Below are positions 16,988 to 25,333 of a DNA stretch of 64,000 bases, piece by piece; position 1 is the stretch's first letter, and every line of letters begins with the position of its first letter. The stretch is taken from positions 124,001-188,000 of the forward strand of contig JBEBYL010000001.1 of the NCBI GenBank assembly GCA_040391135.1. The letters are read 5' to 3'. The position numbers and the translations under genes are program-made. This DNA is from G025836975 sp040391135. GTDB taxonomy: Bacteria > Pseudomonadota > Gammaproteobacteria > Burkholderiales > Burkholderiaceae_B. The notes under the pieces are model-generated. The model searched no databases. It was not told the DNA's origin and saw nothing but the letters and a program-made list of their open reading frames with translations.

Positions 16988-18325
16988 TTAGCGCGTACCG
17001 CCGGACAGCAACTGGTTGATGGCGACAACATCCTGATCGGTCAGGATGCCGCTGCTGGCTTTTAGCCGCAGGCTGTTCATCAGTGTGTCGTACCGCGCGC
17101 GCGACAGGGCGCGCTGTGTTTCGTACAGCTGCTGCTGGGCATTGAGCACGTCGATGTTGATGCGCACGCCCACTTCGTAGCCTGTCTGGTTGGCTTGCAG
17201 GGACGCCAGGCTGGATTTCTCGGCCGCTTGCAGCGCCTTGATCTGGGCTAGTCCCGAGGTTACCCCCGAAAAATACTGCTGCGTCGATTGCACCGCCTGC
17301 CGCTTGGCGTTTTCAAGCTCGTAGCGTGCCTGTTGCAGACGCGATGTCTGTTCGCGGACGACGGAAGAGATTTCTCCGCCCGTGAAAATGGGAATGGAAA
17401 GCTGCACGCCTATGGTGCTGTCCAGTGAGCGGGGGCCGCCATTGGGATAATACAGGCCACGGTCCGAGGCGCTGCCTGTCTGGGCTTGCAGATGCAGCGT
17501 GGGATAGTGCTGGCTCTTGGCGATGTCGATCTGTTTCTCGACGATCTTGGCGGCCAGTTCGGCCTGTGCAACGGCCAGGCTGGCGCTGGACGACTGCGTG
17601 GTCCAGTCGGTCAGGCGATTTGGCTGGGGCGTCGGCAATACGGTGTCAGGCGCCAGCTCGGCAAGCTCTTGCGGCCGTTCGTTGATGATCTTGGCCAATT
17701 GGTCTTGGCTGACCTGCAGCACATTGACGGCCTGCAGCTCGCCGGCATTGAGCAGGTCCAGCCGTGCCTGTGCTTCATACGTGTCGGTGATGGTGGTGCT
17801 GCCCAGCTCGAAGCCCTGCTTGGCGGCCCGCAACTGCGTTTCGACCGCCGACTTTTGGGCTTGCAGGGCGCGCAAGGTGTCTTGCGCCGCCAGGACATCG
17901 AAATACGCCTGCGAGACGCGCAGTATCAGTTCCTGGTAGGCTCGGGCCTGGATGACATCGGCCGACTTGGCGATGAATTCGGCGCGCTTCAGGCCGCCCC
18001 ATGCGCCCGCGTCGAACAAAGGCTGCACCAGCGTCAGGGCCCATAGCCCGCGGCGCTGGCTGGAACTGCTGTTAAGGCCCTGCAGACGCCGGGCATCGTC
18101 CACTTCCGCGACGGCGTTGGCCGTGATGTAGGGCAATAATTGCGCGCGGGCTTGCGGGACGATTTCCTGATCGGCGTCGCGGCCGGCGCGGCTGGCCGCA
18201 TAGATGGGATCGCGCTGCAGCGCCATCTGCCAGATCTGAAGCAGATCCTGGGTGTAGCCCGGCGACGCGCTGAATGCCATAAGCAGCGCGAATCCCAGTT
18301 TTGCGCGCCAGCGGGCCTTAGGCAT
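16988..18325 (-). CDS. TolC-family type I secretion/efflux outer membrane protein
   Basis: 445 residues with a signal peptide (about 1-25, cut near SPGYTQ). Two internally similar halves of long helices (for example VSQAYFDVLAAQDTLRALQA and VQSTQQYFSGVTSGLAQIKA) and a final ALSRARYDTLMNSLRLKAS block identify a TolC-like channel. It forms the outer membrane exit duct for efflux pumps or type I secretion. The start codon follows the stop of the upstream methyltransferase with no gap, which indicates co-transcription. It differs from the NodT-type protein at 46860, which is a lipoprotein. Confidence 0.9.
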   Translation of the reverse strand: MPKARWRAKLGFALLMAFSASPGYTQDLLQIWQMALQRDPIYAASRAGRDADQEIVPQARAQLLPYITANAVAEVDDARRLQGLNSSSSQRRGLWALTLVQPLFDAGAWGGLKRAEFIAKSADVIQARAYQELILRVSQAYFDVLAAQDTLRALQAQKSAVETQLRAAKQGFELGSTTITDTYEAQARLDLLNAGELQAVNVLQVSQDQLAKIINERPQELAELAPDTVLPTPQPNRLTDWTTQSSSASLAVAQAELAAKIVEKQIDIAKSQHYPTLHLQAQTGSASDRGLYYPNGGPRSLDSTIGVQLSIPIFTGGEISSVVREQTSRLQQARYELENAKRQAVQSTQQYFSGVTSGLAQIKALQAAEKSSLASLQANQTGYEVGVRINIDVLNAQQQLYETQRALSRARYDTLMNSLRLKASSGILTDQDVVAINQLLSGGTR

Positions 18326-19006
18326 CTAGAATTTGAATTGCGTGATTGTTGCGCCGCGCAGCGGCTTGATGACCGTGTCGAACAGGCTGACTGTGTCGAA
18401 GCTTGCCGCGCTGTTGCGGGTAATGCGGCATGCCGTCATGACAGGGTTCTGGCCTACGACGACAACCAGGCGTCCGCCGATGCTCAGTTGATATTTCAGC
18501 GCATCGGGCACGACGGGCACGGAACCGGTCAGCAGGATGGCGTCGTATTCGGTCGTGCCCCAGCCGGCATGCGCGTCGCCGGTCTCGACCTTGACGTTGC
18601 CGACCTGGTTGCGCTGCAGGTTCTGCAGCGCAAAGGCGGCCAGCCGGCTGTCGACCTCGATACTGGTTACCTGCTGCGCCAGCTTGGCAAGCAGGGCGGC
18701 CTGGTAGCCCGAGCCGGTGCCGATTTCCAGCACGCAGTCGGTGGGTTTCAACTTCAGTTCCTGTGCAAGGCGGGCTTCCACTTTGGGGGTAAGCATGCTT
18801 TCGCGCGTATCGACCGAATTGATGATCAGGGGCAGCTCGACGTCGGAAAAAGCCAGTGCCTGCATGGGCGCCGGCACAAAGCGTTCGCGTTGCACCTCGA
18901 AGAGCGCTTGCAAGACCCGCGTATCAAGGACTTCCCAAGGCCGGATCTGCTGTTCGACCATATTGAACCGGGCCTGTTCGATTTCTGATAGCGCAGTAAC
19001 GTTCAT
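18326..19006 (-). CDS. Protein-L-isoaspartate O-methyltransferase-like protein
   Basis: 226 residues from ATG 19006 (MNVTALSEIEQARFNMVEQQ). SAM-binding is shown by CVLEIGTGSGYQAALLAKL, followed by VTSIEVDSRLA and YDAILLTGSVP. The family repairs isoaspartyl residues, but in this position (directly before tolC in Burkholderiales) members are often annotated only as Pcm-like, and the active-site serine motif of true PCMT is not obvious: the usual RxHFVP-type segment reads RERFVPAPMQALAFSD. An upstream in-frame ATG at 19027 would add seven hydrophobic residues. Confidence 0.8.
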   Translation of the reverse strand: MNVTALSEIEQARFNMVEQQIRPWEVLDTRVLQALFEVQRERFVPAPMQALAFSDVELPLIINSVDTRESMLTPKVEARLAQELKLKPTDCVLEIGTGSGYQAALLAKLAQQVTSIEVDSRLAAFALQNLQRNQVGNVKVETGDAHAGWGTTEYDAILLTGSVPVVPDALKYQLSIGGRLVVVVGQNPVMTACRITRNSAASFDTVSLFDTVIKPLRGATITQFKF

Positions 19007-19098
19007 AGCTTCTACAAAGAAAAACAAAGGTAATGAATGGTAGCGTATTGGCCGCTATGCCGCCTGAAAGCGGATGCGTCAAGCTTGTCTACTATAGC

Positions 19099-19929
19099 TT
19101 ATTTGCCCGGGCTTGGCGCGGGCCACCATGCATGAAAGTGCTGTACGGGGCCGTGGCCTTTTCCTACGTCCAGCTCGTCGGCGCGGGCAATGGCCTGGAC
19201 CAGATAGGCCTTGGCCTGCCGGGCGGCCTCGGGAACATCGTTTACCCGCGGCAGCAGGGCTGCCAGCGCGGCCGACAGCGTGCAGCCCGTGCCGTGCGTA
19301 TTGCGGGTCTCTATGCGCCGTCCGGGAAGCTCGATAAGGCGGTCGCCATCGTGCAGGATATCGATGGTGTCGTTCCCCGGCAGGTGTCCCCCCTTGAGAA
19401 AAACCCAGCGCTCGCCGGAATCGTTCAGCAACCGGCGCAATTTCTCGGCAACACGGCGCATTTCTTTCAGCGAATCGGCCGGCGACGATCCCAGCAGCAC
19501 GCCGGCCTCGGGCAGGTTGGGGGTCAGCAGGGTGGCCAGCGGCAACAGGCTTTCGCGCAGTTCGTCGACAGCGGAGCGTTCAAGAAGATGATCGCCGCTT
19601 TTTGCCACCATGACCGGATCCAGCACCAGATGCGCGGGCTTCCAGTGCGCCAGGCGCTCGGCCACCACGCGTGTGACCGCCTGCTGGCCCAGCATGCCGA
19701 TCTTCACGGCATCGATGCGTACGTCGGCGAACAGGGTGTCGATCTGCTCGGCGACAAAAGCGGGAGGTATGGGTGAAATGCCCGTGACCGCTTGCGTGTT
19801 CTGCGCGGTAAGCGCCGCGATGACGGCGGTTCCATAGGCGCCCAGCGCGCTCATGGTCTTGATGTCGGCCAGTATGCCGGCGCCGCCGGAGGGATCGACA
19901 CCGGCGATGGTAAGCGTATTGGGGATCAT
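19099..19929 (-). CDS. thiD: Hydroxymethylpyrimidine / phosphomethylpyrimidine kinase
   Basis: 276 residues of the ribokinase-like ThiD family; it phosphorylates HMP to HMP-PP for thiamine. Signature blocks are AGVDPSGGAGILADIKTMSA at the start, LVLDPVMVAKSGDHLL in the middle and RNTHGTGCTLSAALAALLP, the anion-hole motif with the catalytic Asp replaced by the usual Cys neighbour of this family (GTGC). It lies 17 bases after thiG on the same strand. The start is ATG 19929. Confidence 0.93.
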   Translation of the reverse strand: MIPNTLTIAGVDPSGGAGILADIKTMSALGAYGTAVIAALTAQNTQAVTGISPIPPAFVAEQIDTLFADVRIDAVKIGMLGQQAVTRVVAERLAHWKPAHLVLDPVMVAKSGDHLLERSAVDELRESLLPLATLLTPNLPEAGVLLGSSPADSLKEMRRVAEKLRRLLNDSGERWVFLKGGHLPGNDTIDILHDGDRLIELPGRRIETRNTHGTGCTLSAALAALLPRVNDVPEAARQAKAYLVQAIARADELDVGKGHGPVQHFHAWWPAPSPGK

Positions 19930-19946
19930 GTGCGGCGTTTGCCTGT

Positions 19947-20744
19947 CTAGGAACGGGATTGAATCAGGCCTTCAGTGGGCGAGCTGGGGTCGGCGCTGTA
20001 GAACTTGCGGGGCACGCGCCCGGCCAGGAAGGCTTCCCGTCCGGCTTCCACGGCCTTTTTCATGGCGCTGGCCATGAGCACGGGCTTGCGGGCGCCCGAG
20101 ATGGCGGTGTTCATCAGTATCGCGTCGCAGCCAAGCTCCATGGCCACGGCGGCGTCGGATGCGGTGCCCACGCCCGCGTCCACCAGGACGGGGACCCGCG
20201 CCTGGTCGATGATCAGGCGCAGGTTCCAGGGGTTCAGTATGCCCATGCCCGAACCGATAAGCGACGCCAGCGGCATGACGGCGACGCAGCCTATGTCTTC
20301 CAGCATGCGGCACTGTATGGGGTCATCGGTGCAATAGACCATGACCTTGAAGCCTTCCTTGACCAGTGTCCTGGCGGCATCCAGCGTTTCCGGCATATTG
20401 GGGAAAAGATTGTCTTTATCGCCCAGTACCTCAAGCTTGACCAGGTCGTGGCCATCCAGCAGCTCGCGCGCCAGGCGCAGGGTGCGCACGGCGTCTTCGG
20501 CCGTATAGCATCCGGCGGTATTGGGCAAGATGGTGAACTTGGAGGGCGGCAGGAAATCCAGCAGGTTGGGCTCGCCGGCGTTCTGGCCGATGTTGGTGCG
20601 GCGTATGGCGACGGTGACGATTTGGGCCCCGCTGGCGTCTATGGCCTGGCGGGTTTCCTCGAAGTCTTTGTATTTACCCGTGCCGACCAGCAGTCGCGAC
20701 GTATAGCTGTGTCCGGCAAGGGTGAAGGTGTCTGCGTGATTCAT
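19947..20744 (-). CDS. thiG: Thiazole synthase ThiG
   Basis: 265 residues. ThiG joins 1-deoxy-D-xylulose 5-phosphate, dehydroglycine and ThiS thiocarboxylate to form the thiamine thiazole. SRLLVGTGKYKDFEETRQAI at the N-terminus, LPNTAGCYTAEDAVRTLRLA, the Schiff-base lysine in LVKLEVLGD and VDAGVGTASDAAVAMELG are all family signatures. The start is ATG 20744. No thiS was found immediately upstream, where it normally sits; upstream is only a 134-base gap holding an 18-bp inverted repeat. Confidence 0.95.
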   Translation of the reverse strand: MNHADTFTLAGHSYTSRLLVGTGKYKDFEETRQAIDASGAQIVTVAIRRTNIGQNAGEPNLLDFLPPSKFTILPNTAGCYTAEDAVRTLRLARELLDGHDLVKLEVLGDKDNLFPNMPETLDAARTLVKEGFKVMVYCTDDPIQCRMLEDIGCVAVMPLASLIGSGMGILNPWNLRLIIDQARVPVLVDAGVGTASDAAVAMELGCDAILMNTAISGARKPVLMASAMKKAVEAGREAFLAGRVPRKFYSADPSSPTEGLIQSRS

Positions 20745-20801
20745 GATTGTGCGGCGTATGGTTAAGGCGTGGCATCAACGCGGCGACGAATTTCGGCGTT
20801 G

Positions 20802-20845
20802 ATTGTCCCGCCGGCCGCCGATGGCCCGGCGGCCGGCGGGACAAT
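20802..20845 (-). terminator. Perfect 18-bp inverted repeat between CsgG-like gene and thiG
   Basis: Arms ATTGTCCCGCCGGCCGCC (20802-20819) and its exact complement (20828-20845) flank an 8-base loop. It lies 34 bases downstream of the stop of the minus-strand gene ending at 20879 and upstream of thiG. The stem is very GC-rich, but on the minus strand no T-run follows, so it is either a Rho-dependent or unusual terminator or an RNA-stabilising 3' end for the lipoprotein module. Confidence 0.6.
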
Positions 20846-20878
20846 ATAAAAGGATAATCCATTTGGCCGCTGGCCGCT

Positions 20879-22228
20879 TTACAAGATTACGCCTCCGGCC
20901 GCGTCGATATTCTGATCCGACGCCGAAGGCGCCGCCTTGCGGGCAGGCGCCTTTTTCTTGGGGGCGGCGGGAGGAGCCGCCTTCATGCGCGCAATGGCGC
21001 CTTTCTCGATGACATCGGCGCTGCCCTTGACGATCTCCCCGTAGGCCAGCTTGGGTTTGACATCCACGATCTTGATGGTGGCAACGTTTTCTTCGGTGGC
21101 GCCCAGGGTTTCACCGGTATCCGGATCGACCAGGGCTTCGCCCACCGAGTAAATTTCGTAGGTCTGGCCGGGCACGGCGCTGCCCGCGCCGCGGTTGATG
21201 ATGACCTTGCCGTTATGCACGGCGACTACTTTGGGTGGATTGACGATTTCACCGATGTCGCCCACCACCTTTTCAAGGAATTTGTCCATCGCGGCGTTGA
21301 TCTGGCTGCCGCCGGAGCGGAAGGACATCGAATCGGACCATTTGACGGCCCGGGTGGCGGATTCGACCAGTGAATAGCGCATGGAGGCGCTGGTGGAGTG
21401 GGAAACCTCGCGGCTGTATTCGCCGGTCATGTCCACATGGGTTTCCTTGACCTTGGTGGCTACCCCGGCCTGTGTCAGGTTCAATATAAGCATGAAGTCC
21501 GCTCCCAGCGCCTGGCCCAGGCGCGCGCGTTCCTGGTCGGAGACCTTTTCGCTTCCCAGGAAGCCCAGTTCTTTTTCAAGCTCCGCCTCGTTGGCGCGAT
21601 CAAGGACGGTGAAGCGTCCGCTTTTTACCAGCTTGTCAGTCACGGCCTGGCGCAACTGTGCGGCGGTCTTGCTGTTGCGCAGGCGGCCGGTGGCTACCAC
21701 GCTGATGCTGTCCCGCTCCAACTTTGCGGTCTTGCTCTTGTACTCGAACTTTTCTATGGAAACTTCGAGCACCGCCTCGCAACGCTTATCGGTGCACTCC
21801 TGGGAAAGTACTTTATAGCTTTTGACTTTGCCCTGGCTGCGAACATCGTTGCTGCTTCCCACGCCGATTTCCAGCGTCGTCTTGCCTGACTCGGCCGTGG
21901 TGGTGTCGAAGGCGCTCTTTGCCGTGTCGGTGTTTTCCGTCACCGTGTCGTAAAGGATGCCGCCTTCTTTTGTTTCTTTTTTCAGCGAGGTGTCGGCCGT
22001 GCCTTGCGTGCGGATTTCCTGGGCGTCCTTGACTTGCGCATAGGCCTTGGGGCTGGCCGAACGCGTAGCCACGCTGGCGCCGTTGACTTGCTTGACGGCA
22101 TCGCCTAGGGCCGACTCGACGGCTTGTTCATAGGTGTCGCCATAGCCTTTAGCCTGGACGACGACGATTTCGGCATTTGCCTGCAGCGACCACAGCAGGC
22201 CCAGCGCCAGGAAAGCGAGCTTTTTCAT
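20879..22228 (-). CDS. Exported CsgG/FlgT-like protein of the lipoprotein module
   Basis: 449 residues with a signal peptide (MKKLAFLALGLLWSLQANA). An N-terminal domain (about 20-60, YGDTYEQAVESALGDAVKQV) resembles the LPP20/FlgT N-terminal fold. A CsgG-like middle region (about 185-330) includes VTDKLVKSGRFTVLDRAN, and a C-terminal SH3-like part (about 335-420) includes VIINRGAGSAVPGQTYEIYS, followed by an Ala/Lys/Pro-rich tail. No lipobox is present. The stop of the LpoB-like gene overlaps its ATG (TAATG). It is third in the operon; probably an envelope assembly factor, function unknown. Confidence 0.75.
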   Translation of the reverse strand: MKKLAFLALGLLWSLQANAEIVVVQAKGYGDTYEQAVESALGDAVKQVNGASVATRSASPKAYAQVKDAQEIRTQGTADTSLKKETKEGGILYDTVTENTDTAKSAFDTTTAESGKTTLEIGVGSSNDVRSQGKVKSYKVLSQECTDKRCEAVLEVSIEKFEYKSKTAKLERDSISVVATGRLRNSKTAAQLRQAVTDKLVKSGRFTVLDRANEAELEKELGFLGSEKVSDQERARLGQALGADFMLILNLTQAGVATKVKETHVDMTGEYSREVSHSTSASMRYSLVESATRAVKWSDSMSFRSGGSQINAAMDKFLEKVVGDIGEIVNPPKVVAVHNGKVIINRGAGSAVPGQTYEIYSVGEALVDPDTGETLGATEENVATIKIVDVKPKLAYGEIVKGSADVIEKGAIARMKAAPPAAPKKKAPARKAAPSASDQNIDAAGGVIL

Positions 22229-22842
22229 TACCAGGTCACCGTCCGGTTGTCGCCGCGCTTGATGATGGGGTACTCGCCTTCCCAGTAGGCCAGGCCGTCA
22301 TCCAGATTGGTCATGGTCAACTGGAAGTAGTAATCGACCTGCTGGGTACGGCTGTTCACGCGATTGACGCGCTGGATGATCTTGCCGGACAGCGAGTAGT
22401 CGGGCGCGATGACGCGTCCATCTTTTTTGACGGTCTTCTGATTGACCATCTTCGAACTCCGCAACTGGCGCGATTTGCGAGTCATATCGTCTTCGGCGCC
22501 GTTCACGCCTATGGCGGTGGTAACGATGAAGCGGCCGGAGTTCAGCAGGCTGATGCGGATTTTCTTGGTCAACTGGTCCGTGTCGATGCGCTGAGTGGTG
22601 TCGTTCACGATATTGGACACGGCCATGACATAGCGGCCGCCTTGCGACGCCTTGGGATGGACCATGAGAGGCGACGCAAGCATCTGGTTGACCATCTCGC
22701 TGGCGGCGTTTTCGAAGTCTTTATAGTCCAGGCCCATTACGGCGACCTTGTCGTTCTTCTGGTCGACATAATGAGTCGTGGTGGCGCAGCCGGTAAGCGC
22801 CAGTGTCAGAGCAAGGCTGGAGAGCAGGAGCTTGGTATTCAC
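22228..22842 (-). CDS. LpoB-like outer membrane lipoprotein
   Basis: 204 residues. The signal peptide ends in a lipobox LTGCATTT, and the mature part follows the penicillin-binding protein activator LpoB/YcfM family: VAVMGLDYKDFENAASEMVN, SNIVNDTTQRIDTDQLTKKI and LLNSGRFIVTT, then YYFQLTMTNLDDGLAYWEGE near the end. In E. coli LpoB activates PBP1b, but this gene is in a different neighbourhood, between a COG3014-type lipoprotein and a CsgG-like protein, so the function may differ. It is translationally coupled to the downstream gene by TAATG and begins 22 bases after the upstream gene. Confidence 0.8.
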   Translation of the reverse strand: MNTKLLLSSLALTLALTGCATTTHYVDQKNDKVAVMGLDYKDFENAASEMVNQMLASPLMVHPKASQGGRYVMAVSNIVNDTTQRIDTDQLTKKIRISLLNSGRFIVTTAIGVNGAEDDMTRKSRQLRSSKMVNQKTVKKDGRVIAPDYSLSGKIIQRVNRVNSRTQQVDYYFQLTMTNLDDGLAYWEGEYPIIKRGDNRTVTW

Positions 22843-22864
22843 AGTGATTCTCGCTGGTAACGGA

Positions 22865-24208
22865 TTATTTGGAAGCCAGCATATGAATGCTGGGAGCGCT
22901 TGCCGGGTTCAGCGCGCGCACATAGATAACGATGGGCTGCTTTTTCTCGGGCAGGTCCACCGTGATGTCGTCGGCGCCGGGAAAGCTCAGGACGACCTGC
23001 TTATTGGCCGGATAGGGAACATTCAATAACTGGAAATTCTGCGGCAGGGTCATCCAGCCGCGCAGGTCGGCCTGCGTGGTGGCGGCCTGGGCTACGGCCG
23101 CGATCAGGCCCAGCCACGGACTGGAATCGTTCAACTGCTTCTGGACTACGGTCTTGGCGGTGCTGCGGATGATCTCCCGGATCAGGATGCCGCTGAACTT
23201 GGTCTTGAATTCGCCGCGGATGATGGTGTCCATATCCGCCAGCAACAGGCTTTGCTGGCGGCCTACCGCCACGTAGGGATAGGCCGGCTGGCCGTCGCCC
23301 ATGATGGGCAGCGCAATGCCGGTGTAGTTGACGTTGCCGGTAACCAGGAACAGGGGCAGGTCGATGCGGCGCTCTTCCTTGCGGGCCGCCAGGCCGTTCT
23401 CGAAGACAATCCAGACGGATGGCTTCAGTTTCTTGGGCCGCTTGGCCGCGTCCATGTCCACCTTGACCTGGCTGTTCTTGGTCAGGGCGAACGCGCGCTT
23501 CAGGCTTTGCTGCGCCCTGTCGTGGTCGGCCTTGTTCTCGCCGTTGAGCAGAAAGTACAGGCCGTGCAAATACAGCGAGGCGGGATTGACATAACCCGTG
23601 TACGGCGCCCAATGCTCGATATCGACTCCGGCGGCTTTCAGCGCGCCGCTGGAATCGGAAACGCTGCGCTCGACCAGATCGGCGTTCTGTTCCTTCTTGA
23701 TTTCGTCGCGCTGCTTGTCGATTTCGCTTTCAAAATGCTCGGATGCGCGGCGCTGCCTGTCGTCCGTGCGGTTCCATTCAATGCGTGCATTATCGTAGTC
23801 GCCCTGCTGCCAGAAGTTCAGCGCCTTGTAGGTGTTCAGCATGACCGTGTCATACACGGCGGGACTGTAGGGCATGACGTTGTCGTTGACCAGCACGGCC
23901 ATGGTCTGATTGGCTCCACTGGCCGCTAGGTTGCGTGTGTCGTCCTCTTTCATGAGCTCTTCGGCGCCATCGAGCATCTTGGTCGACCGCTCGAACAAGC
24001 CGTTGTGCCGCAGCAAGGTTCCAGCTTCTAGAGCCCAGAGCAGGTCGCGGGGCGCGCCGTCTTTCTCGTCGGCTTGCGCGACGGCGTTCTCCGTGGCGCC
24101 AGGGATATTTCCGGCGTTCAGATCCGCTGTGTAGTTGCGGGTGGCCTGAGGAACGGCGCAGCCGCTAAGGACAACCGCCAATAGACCGGTAACCAAGAGT
24201 GCTTTCAT
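22865..24208 (-). CDS. COG3014-type lipoprotein, first gene of the envelope module
   Basis: 447 residues. The signal peptide ends in a lipobox LSGCAVPQ. The mature part has helical TPR-like repeats (about 40-200, including LLWALEAGTLLRHNGLFER and ALNFWQQGDYDNARIEWNR) with conserved VMPYSPAVYDTVMLNTYKAL, then a beta-rich C-terminal half with IDLPLFLVTGNVNYTGIALP. This fits the uncharacterised COG3014 family, which I recall as often near LpoB-like genes. The promoter must lie in 24209-24414. No enzymatic motif is visible; a role in envelope assembly is inferred from neighbours. Confidence 0.75.
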   Translation of the reverse strand: MKALLVTGLLAVVLSGCAVPQATRNYTADLNAGNIPGATENAVAQADEKDGAPRDLLWALEAGTLLRHNGLFERSTKMLDGAEELMKEDDTRNLAASGANQTMAVLVNDNVMPYSPAVYDTVMLNTYKALNFWQQGDYDNARIEWNRTDDRQRRASEHFESEIDKQRDEIKKEQNADLVERSVSDSSGALKAAGVDIEHWAPYTGYVNPASLYLHGLYFLLNGENKADHDRAQQSLKRAFALTKNSQVKVDMDAAKRPKKLKPSVWIVFENGLAARKEERRIDLPLFLVTGNVNYTGIALPIMGDGQPAYPYVAVGRQQSLLLADMDTIIRGEFKTKFSGILIREIIRSTAKTVVQKQLNDSSPWLGLIAAVAQAATTQADLRGWMTLPQNFQLLNVPYPANKQVVLSFPGADDITVDLPEKKQPIVIYVRALNPASAPSIHMLASK

Positions 24209-24320
24209 TGTTTTTCTCTGCTTGACGTTGAACTCATCGGCTTGGCTGCCGATCCTCCTTCCCGCTAGAGTGAGGAATTGTTACACGAAGCTTATTTTTT
24301 TACAAATTAGACAATTTTTG

Positions 24321-24342
24321 AAAATTATGCTTGCATAATTTT
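24321..24342. repeat. AT-rich inverted repeat between btuF and the lipoprotein module
   Basis: AAAATTATGC and GCATAATTTT are exact complements around a 2-base centre. The site lies 72 bases after the btuF stop and 113 bases before the ATG of the COG3014-type gene. It could end the btuB-btuF transcript or act as an operator for the lipoprotein module; no strong T-run supports the first. Confidence 0.4.
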
Positions 24343-24414
24343 GACCCTGGATGGGTATCGGGGACTGAAAATGTACGGGGCTGGTACAGCTTGCCTTTTA
24401 GCGTGAAAGAGGCC

Positions 24415-25329
24415 CTAGCGGGCTTGATCCAGATACACGCAAAGCGCTTCCACGGCATCGACAAGGCGTGGCCCCGGCCGGAAGAACGCATCCGGATCGA
24501 TGCCATACACATGGCCGTTCAGGGCTGCCGGAAGGTGCAGGGCGGCCCAGCGATTGCGCACCTCATCCACGCGAGCGCCGTGGGCGGTGGGAGCAATGAT
24601 GACGTCCGGCCGCCTGACCAGCACGCTTTCCGCGTTGATCTGTGGAGCGGCCATCGCGGTGTCGGCATAGATATTGACGCCGCCGCATAAGCGCAGCGCG
24701 TCATTCAGCAGGGGGTCCTTGCCTATCGTATACAGGGGCGAGGTCCCGACTTCGATGAAAACCGAAACAGGCTTGCTGCCGGCATGGCTGGCGCGCAAGG
24801 CCGCTATGCGCGTCGCTAGCGCCTTGGCGGCGGGCAGGGCGGTGCTTTCTGTGGCGAATAGTTTTCCGAAGCGGCGGATCTCGGCGGGAATGTCGTCCAG
24901 CGTCCGCGGCTGGGAGTAGAGCAGCGGTATGCCCATGCGGGATAGCGTGGGAGCCAGCGTTTGCGCGGCGCCGGAGGGCAGCCACGCGATGGCGACATCG
25001 GGATGAAGCGCCAGCGTCTTTTCGACATTGGCATTCATCCCGTCGCCCACACGGGGAATGGCGTTTGCGCCGGCGGGGAAGTCGCTGCTGGATACGGTGC
25101 CCACAATCTTGCCGCCGGCACCGGCGGCGAAGATCAGCTCGGTAATATGCGGCGCCAGGGTAATGCCGCGGGTGGCGGGCGGCTGGGCTTCAGCCGCCGG
25201 GGCCGCATCGCCCCGCATGGGACCGGCCTGCGCCGCTGCGGGTGTTGAGGCCGATGCCCCGACGCCCGCCACGAAGCAGCATGCGGCAAGGCGTGCCGCG
25301 ACTGCTCGTGTGCGCAAAGCCGGCTTCAT
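24415..25329 (-). CDS. btuF: Cobalamin ABC transporter periplasmic binding protein
   Basis: 304 residues with a signal peptide (about 1-30). The TroA/BtuF helical-backbone fold is seen in ITLAPHITELIFAAGAGGKIVGT (shown in part), DFPAGANAIPRVGDGMNANV and LALHPDVAIAWLPSG, which are typical of BtuF-like proteins that carry corrinoids from BtuB to BtuCD. It starts 4 bases after the btuB stop, in the operon controlled by the cobalamin riboswitch, which supports the substrate. No btuC or btuD is in the window. The call as btuF rather than a siderophore receptor rests on the riboswitch and BtuB. Confidence 0.88.
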   Translation of the reverse strand: MKPALRTRAVAARLAACCFVAGVGASASTPAAAQAGPMRGDAAPAAEAQPPATRGITLAPHITELIFAAGAGGKIVGTVSSSDFPAGANAIPRVGDGMNANVEKTLALHPDVAIAWLPSGAAQTLAPTLSRMGIPLLYSQPRTLDDIPAEIRRFGKLFATESTALPAAKALATRIAALRASHAGSKPVSVFIEVGTSPLYTIGKDPLLNDALRLCGGVNIYADTAMAAPQINAESVLVRRPDVIIAPTAHGARVDEVRNRWAALHLPAALNGHVYGIDPDAFFRPGPRLVDAVEALCVYLDQAR

Positions 25330-25333
25330 GCGC

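Noticed and set aside
20745..20878. Possible thiS gene upstream of thiG
   Set aside because: The 134-base gap holds an inverted repeat and no frame of about 65 residues ending in GG.
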